DNA of 64,000 nt from Roseomonas sp. (GTDB taxonomy: Bacteria > Pseudomonadota > Alphaproteobacteria > Acetobacterales > Acetobacteraceae): the NCBI GenBank assembly GCA_020249265.1, contig JADCGA010000001.1:124001-188000 (forward strand), in the 5' to 3' direction. Positions 43,764 to 51,584 of this stretch are shown one piece after another (position 1 is the stretch's first letter; each line of letters starts with the position of its first letter). A program made the position numbers and the translations under genes. The notes below the pieces were generated by a model. The model was not told the origin of the DNA. It did no database searches and was given only the letters and a program-made list of their open reading frames with translations.

Positions 43764-44289
43764 ACGCGCCCTCATCGCGCTTTCCCTGCCGCTGCTTGCG
43801 GCGGGCTGCGGCTTCCGGCCCATGTATGGCCAAGGCGGCGGGGTGGCGGATGCGAGAGTCGCAGCATCACTTGCTGCCGTAAAGGTCGGGTTGATCACCG
43901 AACGCCAAGGGCAATTGCTGCGTCGGCGCCTGGAACAGGGGCTGGCGCCCAAAGGCCGGGAAGGTGTGCGCCCGCAATATGATCTCCGCGTCGGGCTTGG
44001 TTACAGCGTGGAACTGCAAGGCTTTCGCCGCGATGGCTTCCCAAGCCGTGTGCGTTTCAATGCCACGGCCACTTGGTTGCTTTTTGATCTCGGCGCGCCA
44101 CCGCAGGAAATCGCTCGTGGATCCGAGCGCGCTTCTGACGCCTATGACATCCCGGAAAATCAATTCTTCGCTGCCGATGTGGCCCGCGATTCCATGGAAC
44201 GCCAATTGATCGAGCAATTGGCGCAGCAGATCCTGGAACGGCTCGCCATTCATTTCCGGGGCGCAGCGCAAGGCGCGGCGCCGGCCTGA
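43753..44289 (+). CDS. lptE: LPS-assembly lipoprotein LptE
   Basis: A 178-residue outer-membrane lipoprotein that plugs LptD during lipopolysaccharide insertion. The signal [17 protein letters not shown] ends in a lipobox, followed by GFRPMYG, typical of alphaproteobacterial LptE. A TTG at 43753, overlapping the last codons of leuS and preceded by GGGTGG, is the preferred start; the next in-frame ATG upstream (43729) would lengthen the signal by eight residues. The gene order leuS-lptE-holA is conserved in proteobacteria and supports the call. Confidence 0.85.
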   Translation: MSSRRALIALSLPLLAAGCGFRPMYGQGGGVADARVAASLAAVKVGLITERQGQLLRRRLEQGLAPKGREGVRPQYDLRVGLGYSVELQGFRRDGFPSRVRFNATATWLLFDLGAPPQEIARGSERASDAYDIPENQFFAADVARDSMERQLIEQLAQQILERLAIHFRGAAQGAAPA

Positions 44290-44291
44290 CG

Positions 44292-45317
44292 ATGGCCAAG
44301 ATTGATGCGCGACGCACTACTGGTTTTCTGACCGATCCGCCGGCAACGGCGCGGGTTGTGCTGATTTATGGCGATGATCTGGGGTTGGTGCGCGAAAGGG
44401 CGGACCAATTGATGCGCGCCGTGGTGGGCGATGATCCCTTTGGCCTCGTGGATGTGCCACGCGAAGCGGCCAGCCGTGATGCCGGGCTGCTGGCCGGTGA
44501 GGCCGCGCAGCAGGCGCTTACCGGCGGGCGGCGCCTGGTGAGGGTGCGCGATGCGACCGATGGTCTGGCCAATGCGGCCAAGGCTGCGCTGACGGGGCCA
44601 GGGCCGGGGCTTGTGTTGCTGGAAGCGGGTGCGCTTGCCGGCAATAAGGGTCTCCGCCCCGCACTTGAACGCGCCAATGATGCAGCCGCGGTGATTGCCT
44701 GCTACCCCGAAACCGGCGCGGAGCTGGAAGCGAGCCTTGGGCGCATGCTGAAGGAACGCGGCGTTGCGGCTGATGGCGCAGCGCTTTCCTGGATGGCGGC
44801 GCGGCTCGGTGAAAACCGCCTGCAAATCCGCCAGGAACTGGAGAAATTGGCGCTTTATGTTGGCCCCACCAAGCGCTTGACGGAAGAAGATGCCATCGCC
44901 TGCATCGCTGAGGGTTCAACGCTTGATCTTGACCAGGCGCTGCTTGCGGCGACCGCAGGCGATGCCGCGCTCGTGGATCGCGCGCTGGATCAAGCCTTTG
45001 CCGAAGGTGCGGCAGCGGTGCAGGTGGTGCGCGCGGCGCTCAGGCATGTGCAGCGCCTGCATCTGGCCGCGCTTTCCGTGGCGAAGGGATCATCTCCCGG
45101 AGATGCCTTGTCTTCCCTGCGGCCACCGGTGTTTTTCAAGGCGCGTCCGGCTTTCGAAAGGGCGCTCAGGCTCTGGCCCGCACCGGCGCTGGCCGCCGCC
45201 GGCGAGGCTTTGCTGGAAGCGGAACGCCACACCAAGACAACGGGCATGCCGGATGTGGCGATTGCCCGCGCCGCAGTGATGGCGCTGGCGCGGGAAGCGG
45301 TGATGCGGCGGCGGTAA
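44292..45317 (+). CDS. holA: DNA polymerase III subunit delta
   Basis: A 341-residue clamp-loader subunit (HolA). LIYGDDLGLVRERADQL near residue 24 is the family N-terminus, LVLLEAGALAGNKGLRPALE near 107 covers the AAA+-like core, and the C-terminal collar domain has DLDQALLAATAGDAALVDRAL near 210. Delta opens the beta sliding clamp in the replication clamp loader. It starts two bases after lptE, extending the leuS operon, and converges with the cupin gene after eight bases. Confidence 0.93.
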   Translation: MAKIDARRTTGFLTDPPATARVVLIYGDDLGLVRERADQLMRAVVGDDPFGLVDVPREAASRDAGLLAGEAAQQALTGGRRLVRVRDATDGLANAAKAALTGPGPGLVLLEAGALAGNKGLRPALERANDAAAVIACYPETGAELEASLGRMLKERGVAADGAALSWMAARLGENRLQIRQELEKLALYVGPTKRLTEEDAIACIAEGSTLDLDQALLAATAGDAALVDRALDQAFAEGAAAVQVVRAALRHVQRLHLAALSVAKGSSPGDALSSLRPPVFFKARPAFERALRLWPAPALAAAGEALLEAERHTKTTGMPDVAIARAAVMALAREAVMRRR

Positions 45318-45325
45318 GCCGGGCA

Positions 45326-45760
45326 CTAAGCTCTGATAAAATCAGCAACCTTCGCATTCTGGCGCAGCGCCGCCAGATCATCCGCGCCCGGCAATTGCGG
45401 CCTGTCGCGTTCGGTTGCCACCACGCAGAGAAAGCCAAGCGGCGCATCTTCCGCGGCACGGAATTGGTGCCATTGCATGGGGCGGATTTCCACCAGATCA
45501 TGCTCGGCGATATCCGTGATGGCATCGCCAACAAGGCAGGCACCGCGGCCACGCAGGATCATGACGTAATGGATATGCTGGTGGCGTTCCAGCGTAGAAT
45601 GGCCACCGGGCGCCACTTCAAAATAGCGCCATTGCGCGGGCAGAGAATCCTCACCTTCAAACAGAACCTGGCGCGTCACGTCCTTATAGGGGCCGCCTTC
45701 CTTGTAGGACAGGACGGGCACGTTTTCCCAAGCGAATGAATTGAAGCGACGCACTGTCAT
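45326..45760 (-). CDS. cupin protein paired with a RuBisCO-like protein
   Basis: A 144-residue single-domain cupin. The metal site is in LERHQHIHYVMILRGRG (residues 57-73), with a second-motif His in QWHQF near 96. The N-terminus WENVPVLSYKEGGPYKDVTRQ is a form often seen beside RuBisCO-like genes. In Rhodospirillum rubrum a cupin next to an RLP removes the methylthio group from 1-methylthioxylulose 5-phosphate, feeding isoprenoid synthesis; that role is possible here but not shown. Its ATG overlaps the RLP stop (ATGA), so the two are made together. Confidence 0.85.
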   Translation of the reverse strand: MTVRRFNSFAWENVPVLSYKEGGPYKDVTRQVLFEGEDSLPAQWRYFEVAPGGHSTLERHQHIHYVMILRGRGACLVGDAITDIAEHDLVEIRPMQWHQFRAAEDAPLGFLCVVATERDRPQLPGADDLAALRQNAKVADFIRA

Positions 45761-46902
45761 TCCGCGGCCTTTTTCACAGCAACAGCCTGTTCAATCGCGC
45801 CGATGAAGGCGCGCGCCCCTACTTCCGGATCGGTTGAATGGCGGATCAGCGCGCCGCCAATCAGGAAAACGGCGTCATGGCCAAAACTCGCCACCATGCT
45901 GTCAATGCGTTCAATCGTCATGCCGCCCGCCGGGGAAGGAAAACCGGGCTTCACATCGCCGAGCGGCTCCTGCATGGCAATGGCCAGATCCCGGCATTCC
46001 TTGGGCGTAAAGGTAAAGCGCCCGCCGGCATTGGGAAAAACCGAGATATCCGCGCCAAAAACACGAAACAACCGCCCAAGCAGCATGGCCGGCGTCATGC
46101 CATGTTCGGGATCATGAAAATGCGTGCCGCTGAAGCTTGGATGCGTCATCACCGCAAGCCCGTATTTGCGTGCGAGGTGAAACCCCGTATCCGGCCCGAT
46201 CAGGAAGGGCGCAATCAGCGCCCCGGCGCAGCCCTCAGCGGCGGCGAAGGCCATTTGTGCTTCGATCTGGTCAAACCGCCCGGAGACCATCGGAAAATAG
46301 AGCGTCTGCCGACCTGTCTTGGCATTGGCGGTGCTGATTGCTTCCTGCAGCCGCGCCACCCTTTCCTTGAAGGGGTGGAAGAGCTGGTCCATCAGCCCGT
46401 GATCATCCTTGATCACATCAAGCCCACCCAGCGCATAGCCGCCAGCAAGGCGGGCCAATTCCTGCACGGAAAGCCCGAGGGGTTTGATCGCGGTCGCAGC
46501 AAGCGGGCGGCCATAGACGCCAAGCGCCGCGCGCAGCCCGGCAATCCCAAAGCGCGGCCCGCCAAAGGCGAGAAGCTGATCCTGCGTCAGGCGGATATCT
46601 ATGATCTTGATGCCGCGCCTGATCGAGATATTGCCGAAGACGACATTCAGCAGATTGGGAATGGAATCATTGGCGATATCGGCGCGGTAGCTGATCTCCA
46701 CATCGAAGGCGTGGGATGGCGGCGCACAGGGCGTGATGGCTTCCACCTGGCCGACAATGCCTGCATCCCAGATCGCGGGCGGGACGCAATCATCCGGGAT
46801 TTCGACCGTTTGCTCCAGGCAGATATCCTTGGCATGCGCTTCAATCGGCCGGGAATCATCCGGGGTGATGCGATAGAGAATATGAAACCGCGGCGCGCCC
46901 AT
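45757..46902 (-). CDS. RuBisCO-like protein (form IV)
   Basis: A 381-residue RuBisCO large-chain homologue. The catalytic-barrel lysine is in ATAIKPLGLS near residue 137, and the metal/carbamate site is GGLDVIKDDHGL near 158, where the usual KDDE is KDDH; SGTHFH and FPNAGGRFTFTP replace loop-6 and phosphate regions. The carboxylase residue set is therefore incomplete, as in form IV proteins acting as enolases, isomerases or transcarboxylases in methionine salvage or apiose breakdown. Start is ATG 46902 or TTG 46905. It is coupled to a cupin gene. Confidence 0.88.
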   Translation of the reverse strand: MGAPRFHILYRITPDDSRPIEAHAKDICLEQTVEIPDDCVPPAIWDAGIVGQVEAITPCAPPSHAFDVEISYRADIANDSIPNLLNVVFGNISIRRGIKIIDIRLTQDQLLAFGGPRFGIAGLRAALGVYGRPLAATAIKPLGLSVQELARLAGGYALGGLDVIKDDHGLMDQLFHPFKERVARLQEAISTANAKTGRQTLYFPMVSGRFDQIEAQMAFAAAEGCAGALIAPFLIGPDTGFHLARKYGLAVMTHPSFSGTHFHDPEHGMTPAMLLGRLFRVFGADISVFPNAGGRFTFTPKECRDLAIAMQEPLGDVKPGFPSPAGGMTIERIDSMVASFGHDAVFLIGGALIRHSTDPEVGARAFIGAIEQAVAVKKAAE

Positions 46903-46934
46903 CAAAACCTAAAGCTCCCCCCAACCCATGCCAT

Positions 46935-46963
46935 AGGCCAGCCAAACCGCCTTTGGCTGGCCT
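46935..46963. promoter_or_regulatory. 12-bp perfect stem-loop between peroxiredoxin and RLP genes
   Basis: AGGCCAGCCAAA / TTTGGCTGGCCT (46935-46946 and 46952-46963) forms a 12-bp perfect stem with a five-base loop. It lies 68 bases past the peroxiredoxin stop and about 30 bases before the RLP start on the same strand. It can act as a terminator for the peroxiredoxin transcript or as a leader structure of the RLP-cupin mRNA; no U-run follows on the minus strand. The region holds no other gene. Confidence 0.5.
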
Positions 46964-47031
46964 CGCCCCCTTTATGACAATTCTATTATCCCGAAGTTGG
47001 GCCTTGGCGATAGGCGGGCGCGGGCCGGGGT

Positions 47032-47676
47032 TCACACCTTCTTGGCGGGGGTGGTTTCCACCCAACGCAGATAGGGCCGATCAGCCTTCCAACCCTGCGG
47101 AAACAGCTTCGCCGCTTCGGCATCCGGGATGGAAGGCGGGATGATCGCCCGCCCACCCGGGCGCCAATTCACCGGCGTCGCCAGCTTGGCGCCATCGGTC
47201 AATTGCAGGCTGTCAATAACGCGCAGAATCTCATCGAAATTGCGCCCCGCACTCGGCGGATAGGTCATGGTGAGCCGCACCTTATGCGCGGGATCAATCA
47301 CATAAACCGTGCGCACAGTGATGGTTGGATCGGTATCCGGATGCACCATGCCATAGAGGTTCGAAACCTTCCGGTCAGGGTCGGCGATCATCGGGAAATT
47401 CACCGCATGGCCCTGGGTTTCCTTGATATCAGCCTCCCACCCCGCGTGGTTCGTCAGCGGGTCAACCGAAAGGCCAATCACCTTCACGCCACGCTTGTCG
47501 AATTCAGGCTTCAGCCGCGCCGCTTCGCCCAATTCCGTGGTGCAGACAGGCGTGAAATCCTTGGGGTGGCTGAACAGCACCACCCAGGAAGCGCCCTTCC
47601 ATTCATGAAACCGGATTGGGCCGGTAGTGGTTTCCGCCGAGAAATCCGGCGCGATTTGGCCGAGTTGCAGGCTCAT
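47032..47676 (-). CDS. 1-Cys peroxiredoxin (Prx6 family)
   Basis: A 214-residue thiol peroxidase that reduces hydrogen peroxide and lipid or alkyl peroxides. The active site is DFTPVCTTELG near residue 43, and this is the only Cys in the protein, so a separate thiol must resolve it. GLSVDPLTNHAGW and the long C-terminal arm (NWRPGGRAIIPP) are typical of Prx6 rather than AhpC. The ATG at 47676 has AAGGA with an eight-base spacer; a longer frame to 47754 is not supported. It follows a cupin gene by 46 bases on the same strand. Confidence 0.93.
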   Translation of the reverse strand: MSLQLGQIAPDFSAETTTGPIRFHEWKGASWVVLFSHPKDFTPVCTTELGEAARLKPEFDKRGVKVIGLSVDPLTNHAGWEADIKETQGHAVNFPMIADPDRKVSNLYGMVHPDTDPTITVRTVYVIDPAHKVRLTMTYPPSAGRNFDEILRVIDSLQLTDGAKLATPVNWRPGGRAIIPPSIPDAEAAKLFPQGWKADRPYLRWVETTPAKKV

Positions 47677-47722
47677 TTCAGGTGTCCTTAAGCGTGGAAG
47701 TGCAGAAAACGCGCGCTGATGA

Positions 47723-48178
47723 TCAGCGCGTATGCACCCATTCAGGCTCATCAACCGCCACCAGGTCAGGCAGGTTCACCACCACTTCCTCGGTGCCGGA
47801 ACGTACCAGCGCGCAATGCAGCACCTCGGTCGCTGAGGCATTGATTTCCTGATGCGGCACGTAAGGCGGCACCAGGAAGAAATCGCCCGCGCGCGCTTCG
47901 GTGATGAATTCCAGCCGATCGCCCCAACGCATATGGGCAGTGCCGCTGATGATGTAAATGACGCTTTCCAAAGCACCGTGATGATGCGCGCCGGTGCGCG
48001 AATTAGGCTCGATCCGATTGGTGCCGGCCCAAAGTGCCACCGAACCGCTGCGCGCGCCGCTGATGGCGACTTCGCGGTTCATGCCAAGGGTTTCGGGCGT
48101 GTCGGCGCTTTTGGCATTGGCGCGCACATGCTTGATGCCGCGGGTGCGCCAATCAATCGGGGTCAGGGTATCGGGCAT
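47723..48178 (-). CDS. cupin-domain protein
   Basis: A 151-residue single-domain cupin with metal-binding GAHHHGALESVIYIISG near residue 62 and PPYVPHQE near 105. Such proteins serve as small dioxygenases, isomerases or ligand sensors. The ATG at 48178 has AAGGAA seven bases upstream. It lies between a Bug gene, whose stop overlaps its upstream region by 27 bases of spacing, and the peroxiredoxin gene. It is unrelated in sequence detail to the RLP-associated cupin. Function unknown. Confidence 0.82.
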   Translation of the reverse strand: MPDTLTPIDWRTRGIKHVRANAKSADTPETLGMNREVAISGARSGSVALWAGTNRIEPNSRTGAHHHGALESVIYIISGTAHMRWGDRLEFITEARAGDFFLVPPYVPHQEINASATEVLHCALVRSGTEEVVVNLPDLVAVDEPEWVHTR

Positions 48179-48204
48179 TTGTCTGTTCCTTTGTGGAGGG
48201 GTGT

Positions 48205-49152
48205 TCAATCGGGCTGGGCGCCGGTTTGCCGCACCAAGGCGGGCCAGCGCCGCGCTTCTGCCTGGATCAATTGCGCGAATTGCGCGGGGCCTTGGCTGGT
48301 CACCTCAAAACCCTGGGCGGTGAGTTGTTCCGCGACCTCCGGCTTCGCCAGAATGCGGTCAAGCGCGCCGGCCAGGCGGCGGATGGCGGCGGGCGGGGTT
48401 TGCGCCGGGGCCAGAATGCCCTGCCAGGTAATCACCTCAAATTCCGGGAAGCCTGATTCGGCGATGGTGGGCACCTCAGGCAGGGCCGGGACGCGCTTGG
48501 CGCTGGTGACGGCGATCGCGCGGAGCCGCCCGGCGCGGATATGTTCAATCGCCGCCGGCAAAGTCACGAACAGCGCCTGGATATGCCCGGCGACCAGATC
48601 AATCACGGCAGGCCCGCCGCCGCGATAGGGCACATGGGTGAAGCCAAGCCCCGCATCCTGCGCGAAAAGCGCGCCAGCCAAATGGCCGATGGACCCATTG
48701 CCCTGGGAAGCGAGCGTCAGCTTGCCATCCGCCTGCCGCGCCCAGGCGATGAAGCCGGCCACATCCCGCACGGGGGCTGAGGGGTGCACCACCAGCACTT
48801 GCGGCGCGCGGACCGCTTCAATCACCGGGCTGAAATCCCGCACCGGGTCAAAGCCAACGCGCGGGTAAAGCGCCGGGTTGATCGTCAGCGGGTCTGAACC
48901 CACCAGCAGGGTCAGCCCATCCGGCGCGGCGCGGGCGACGAATTCAAAGCCGATATTGCTGCCGGCGCCCGGCTTGTTTTCCGTAACCACATTCTGGCCG
49001 AGCGCTTCAGTCAAATGCTTGGCAAGCAAGCGCCCAAGGATATCCAGGCTGCCACCAGGTGCGACGGGGACCACGATGCGCAGCGTGCGGTCAGGGTTCC
49101 AGGCGGTATCGGCGCGGGCGGGGGCGGCGAAGAACCCGGCGGAGGCAAGCAA
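48205..49152 (-). CDS. Bug-family solute-binding protein with no normal start codon
   Basis: Mature Bug features are complete: RTLRIVVPVAPGGSLDILGR, VTENKPGAGSNIGFEF, FTHVPYRGGGPAVIDLVAG. The annotated start is a TTG at 49152 (315 residues), but the frame upstream encodes ITLRRDLLLRSALLASAGFF, a full twin-arginine-type signal, reaching ATT at 49188 with no ATG or GTG before a TGA further upstream. The normal start is thus missing exactly where the sequence becomes AT-rich (about 49195). The gene was probably cut at its 5' end by arrival of the neighbouring islet, or starts at a rare codon. Confidence 0.8.
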   Translation of the reverse strand: MLASAGFFAAPARADTAWNPDRTLRIVVPVAPGGSLDILGRLLAKHLTEALGQNVVTENKPGAGSNIGFEFVARAAPDGLTLLVGSDPLTINPALYPRVGFDPVRDFSPVIEAVRAPQVLVVHPSAPVRDVAGFIAWARQADGKLTLASQGNGSIGHLAGALFAQDAGLGFTHVPYRGGGPAVIDLVAGHIQALFVTLPAAIEHIRAGRLRAIAVTSAKRVPALPEVPTIAESGFPEFEVITWQGILAPAQTPPAAIRRLAGALDRILAKPEVAEQLTAQGFEVTSQGPAQFAQLIQAEARRWPALVRQTGAQPD

Positions 49153-49194
49153 GGCGGAGCGAAGCAGCAGGTCGCGGCGGAGTGTAATGGCGAG

Positions 49195-50410
49195 AAATCC
49201 AGTTTTGTTTGAAAAGTTTTTCTCTCAAATCGTACAAAACATCAAGAAAAAAGATTTTATTTCCTTTTTATTGCGCCTGCCAAAGGCTTCCACCAGACGG
49301 GGTGCGGGGAAGATTATTCTCTCCTGAGGAAAGAACCGGTCTTCAGCCTCGCCCGTGTAGGCTTGGACCGGCGCGCTGCGGCGTGCCATTACTGGCCAAC
49401 TGAAGACGCGAGATAGCAACCAGTTTGGGAAAGAGATCAATCTCTCTCACCTTACGTCCAGAGAGATGCAAGAAAATCGCTGCCACGAGGCATCAGTGCC
49501 TTGAGCTGCCTTAGTCACGCGTGTGCATCCTGTATAGAGGGAAAAGATGCGAGATCTGATTAGCAAACGCACCCGCACCGAGTTCCGCGAGGTTCTTGTC
49601 GGATGGACAATTCGCGAGATAGCAATCGAGTTCGGAAATGAAGATTTTACACCGAATGATGAGTATTGCCCTCCGGAGTTGGGCGCTCGTCGCATCCATG
49701 TTGAGCGGCTCTACAGAAATATAGATTTTCGAAATCCGGGACAAGTTTCGCGGGTTTTACGAGTTTATGACTCGATCATTTCGAGGTTACGGCAGTTCAA
49801 TCCTGAAAAAGCCGAATTTCTATGCGCTTGCTTGCGGCGGGATGGGTGCAGGGAATCTGATATCGGCTTCGTGCTTCCTCCCGACGCAGCTCAGGTAGCC
49901 CAAATTGCTCCGCTATCAAAAATTGACGCTCCACAGTTGTCCGCACAAATTATACGCATCCAATCAGCAGTGGATCACGACCCTCCGCTTGCCATCGGAA
50001 CTGCCAAGGAACTGGTGGAGACGACCTGCAAAACAATTCTCTCTGAACTCATGCAATCCGTGGCCGGTACTCCTGATGTCACTGCGCTGGTGAAGCAAAC
50101 TCTTTCAGAACTGAAGCTTCTCCCCGACAATATACACGAAGACGCCAAAGGGGCGGAGGCAATAAAGAAAATTTTACGCAGCCTAGGAGCCCTGGTACAA
50201 GGGATGGCAGAAACTAGAAACTTATACGGCACAGGTCATGGTAGCGATGGTCGCGCCAGCACCTTAACACCTAGCCATGCACGGCTAATGGTGGGTGCGG
50301 CTACGACCTTGGCAACATTCTTGTTCGAAACTCACGAAGCACGTAAAAAGGCAAATCTGACTAAAAAGGCAGTGTAAAAGCTTCTCTGAAAACGCGGAAA
50401 AGCCTTTCCA
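49195..50410. other. AT-rich genomic islet carrying one defence-type gene
   Basis: From about 49195 the sequence shifts from GC-rich to AT-rich, with runs such as AAAAAAG and TTTTTATT, and returns to GC-rich near 50430. It contains the Abi-like gene at 49547-50377 and 350 bases of upstream DNA with no convincing gene; a minus-strand reading 49225-49440 (71 residues) resembles no family I know. No integrase, tRNA or flanking direct repeat was found. The islet separates a Bug gene without a start codon from the MaoC gene. Acquisition by transfer is inferred from base composition and codon use. Confidence 0.65.
49547..50377 (+). CDS. abortive-infection family protein (Abi C-terminal domain, HEPN-like motif)
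   Basis: A 276-residue protein. The C-terminal part (about residues 145-268) matches the abortive-infection C-terminal domain: LAIGTAKELVETTCKTIL (148-165), EAIKKILRSLGALVQGMAE and RNLYGTGHG (224-232), then ARLMVGAATTLATFLFETHE. R224-N225-x5-H231 fits the RNx4-6H motif of HEPN ribonucleases. The N-terminal 110 residues (WTIREIAIEFG...ARRIHVERLYRNIDF) may sense or regulate. The ATG follows AGAGGGAAAAG. Codons such as TTA, ATA and AGA are used far more than in neighbours. Probably a single-gene phage-defence protein; not shown experimentally. Confidence 0.72.
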   Translation: MRDLISKRTRTEFREVLVGWTIREIAIEFGNEDFTPNDEYCPPELGARRIHVERLYRNIDFRNPGQVSRVLRVYDSIISRLRQFNPEKAEFLCACLRRDGCRESDIGFVLPPDAAQVAQIAPLSKIDAPQLSAQIIRIQSAVDHDPPLAIGTAKELVETTCKTILSELMQSVAGTPDVTALVKQTLSELKLLPDNIHEDAKGAEAIKKILRSLGALVQGMAETRNLYGTGHGSDGRASTLTPSHARLMVGAATTLATFLFETHEARKKANLTKKAV

Positions 50411-50548
50411 TTAGGTATTTGCGATCATCGCGGGGACATGGGCGACCCAGATTTTCGGCGCGGACCACACCGACAAGTCATTCCACCCGACGCCAAACTG
50501 CTCTATCAGCCTTTCGCAATGCAGCACGGCGAAGCGGGGGCCTGGGCC

Positions 50549-50998
50549 ATGGCGGAAATCTATTTCTTCGAAGACCTGACGGTGGGGCTGACCGCCAAAT
50601 TCTCCAAAACCATCACGGAAGCCGATATCGTGCTGTTTGCCGCCGTCACCGGCGATACCAACCCCATGCATCTGGATGCGGAATATGCTGCCACCTCCAT
50701 CTTCAAGGAACGCATCGCGCATGGCATGCTGGCGGCGGGGCTGATCACCAAGGTGCTGGGCACGCAACTCCCCGGGCCGGGCACCATTTATATGTCTCAG
50801 ACGCTGAAGTTTCGCGCCCCGGTGAAAATCGGGGAAACCGTCACCGCCATTGTGGAAGTCGCAGCGCTCCACCCCGAAAAGCACCGCGCGACGCTGAAAA
50901 CCGTCTGTCTGGTCAAGGGTGAACCAGTGCTGGAGGGGGAGGCGTTTGTCTCCGTCCCCTCCCGCGCCGCAGCTTTGGCCAGCAAGGCAGCGGAGTAA
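50549..50998 (+). CDS. MaoC-family (R)-specific enoyl-CoA hydratase
   Basis: A 149-residue hot-dog-fold protein. TGDTNPMHLDAEYA (residues 31-44) has the catalytic Asp and His of the hydratase 2 motif, and FKERIAHGMLAAGLI follows. Members such as PhaJ hydrate trans-2-enoyl-CoA to (R)-3-hydroxyacyl-CoA, linking beta-oxidation to polyhydroxyalkanoate synthesis. The ATG at 50549 begins at the conserved MAEIYFFEDLTVG; an earlier in-frame ATG at 50438 would add a 37-residue tail from the islet boundary. It precedes the LOG gene by four bases. Confidence 0.88.
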   Translation: MAEIYFFEDLTVGLTAKFSKTITEADIVLFAAVTGDTNPMHLDAEYAATSIFKERIAHGMLAAGLITKVLGTQLPGPGTIYMSQTLKFRAPVKIGETVTAIVEVAALHPEKHRATLKTVCLVKGEPVLEGEAFVSVPSRAAALASKAAE

Positions 50999-51002
50999 GC
51001 CC

Positions 51003-51584
51003 ATGCGCCGTGTTTGTGTTTTTGCCGGCTCCGCCGCTGGCGCCCGCCCTGAATATGCCGCCGCCGCCGCTGCGCTAGGGCGAGAGATCGCCGCGCGCGG
51101 ACTTGGCCTGGTTTATGGCGGGGGTGGTGTTGGGCTGATGGGGGCGGTTTCCGCCGCGGCACAGGATGCGGGGGCCGAGGTGATTGGCATCATCCCACAT
51201 GGGCTGGTGGCGCGGGAGGCGGGCGCCAAGCAGCTCAAGGATATGCGCGTGGTTGCTTCCATGCATGAACGCAAGGCGCTGATGGCCGAGCTTTCCGATG
51301 GCTTCATTGTCCTGCCCGGCGGCTATGGCAGCCTGGAAGAAGCGGTGGAAACGCTCACCTGGTTGCAGCTTGGCATTCAGCGGAAGGGCATCGTTTTTGT
51401 GGACACGCTCGGCTATTGGCAGAAGCTGATGGCCGCACTTGATCACATGGTGGCGGAAGGCTTTGTGCGGGGTGAAATGCGCGCTGCGGCGATGCTGGCC
51501 CCCGATGGCGCTTCCGCGATTGATGCGCTGGCGCGCTTTACGCCGCCCGATGTGCCGCGCTGGCTGAAGCCCGGGGAAGCGTGA
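51003..51584 (+). CDS. LOG-family protein (cytokinin riboside 5'-monophosphate phosphoribohydrolase-like)
   Basis: A 193-residue Rossmann-like protein (TIGR00730 type). VCVFAGSAAGARPEYA near residue 4 and GLVYGGGGVGLMGAVS near 37 bind nucleotide, and MHERKALMAELSDGF with LPGGYGSLEEAVE near 102 is the catalytic Arg/PGGxGxxxE motif. Members release free bases from nucleoside 5'-monophosphates. It starts four bases after the MaoC gene, and its TGA shares a base with the ribF start. Confidence 0.88.
   Translation: MRRVCVFAGSAAGARPEYAAAAAALGREIAARGLGLVYGGGGVGLMGAVSAAAQDAGAEVIGIIPHGLVAREAGAKQLKDMRVVASMHERKALMAELSDGFIVLPGGYGSLEEAVETLTWLQLGIQRKGIVFVDTLGYWQKLMAALDHMVAEGFVRGEMRAAAMLAPDGASAIDALARFTPPDVPRWLKPGEA

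Noticed and set aside
42699-43952. 417-codon minus-strand frame across leuS and lptE
   Set aside because: Antisense to conserved leuS motifs; no recognisable domain.
49300-49420. Attachment site or mobile-element end at the islet
   Set aside because: No direct or inverted repeat could be matched between the two islet borders, and there is no integrase or tRNA.
49225-49440. 71-codon minus-strand frame in the islet
   Set aside because: No start signal, no recognised family, and the codon pattern is inconclusive; left as part of the islet description.
50411-51004. Minus-strand frame covering MaoC, ending VWSAPKIWVAHVPAMIANT
   Set aside because: Its last 40 codons in the non-coding gap look somewhat gene-like, but the rest is antisense to MaoC and no start or homology supports a gene.
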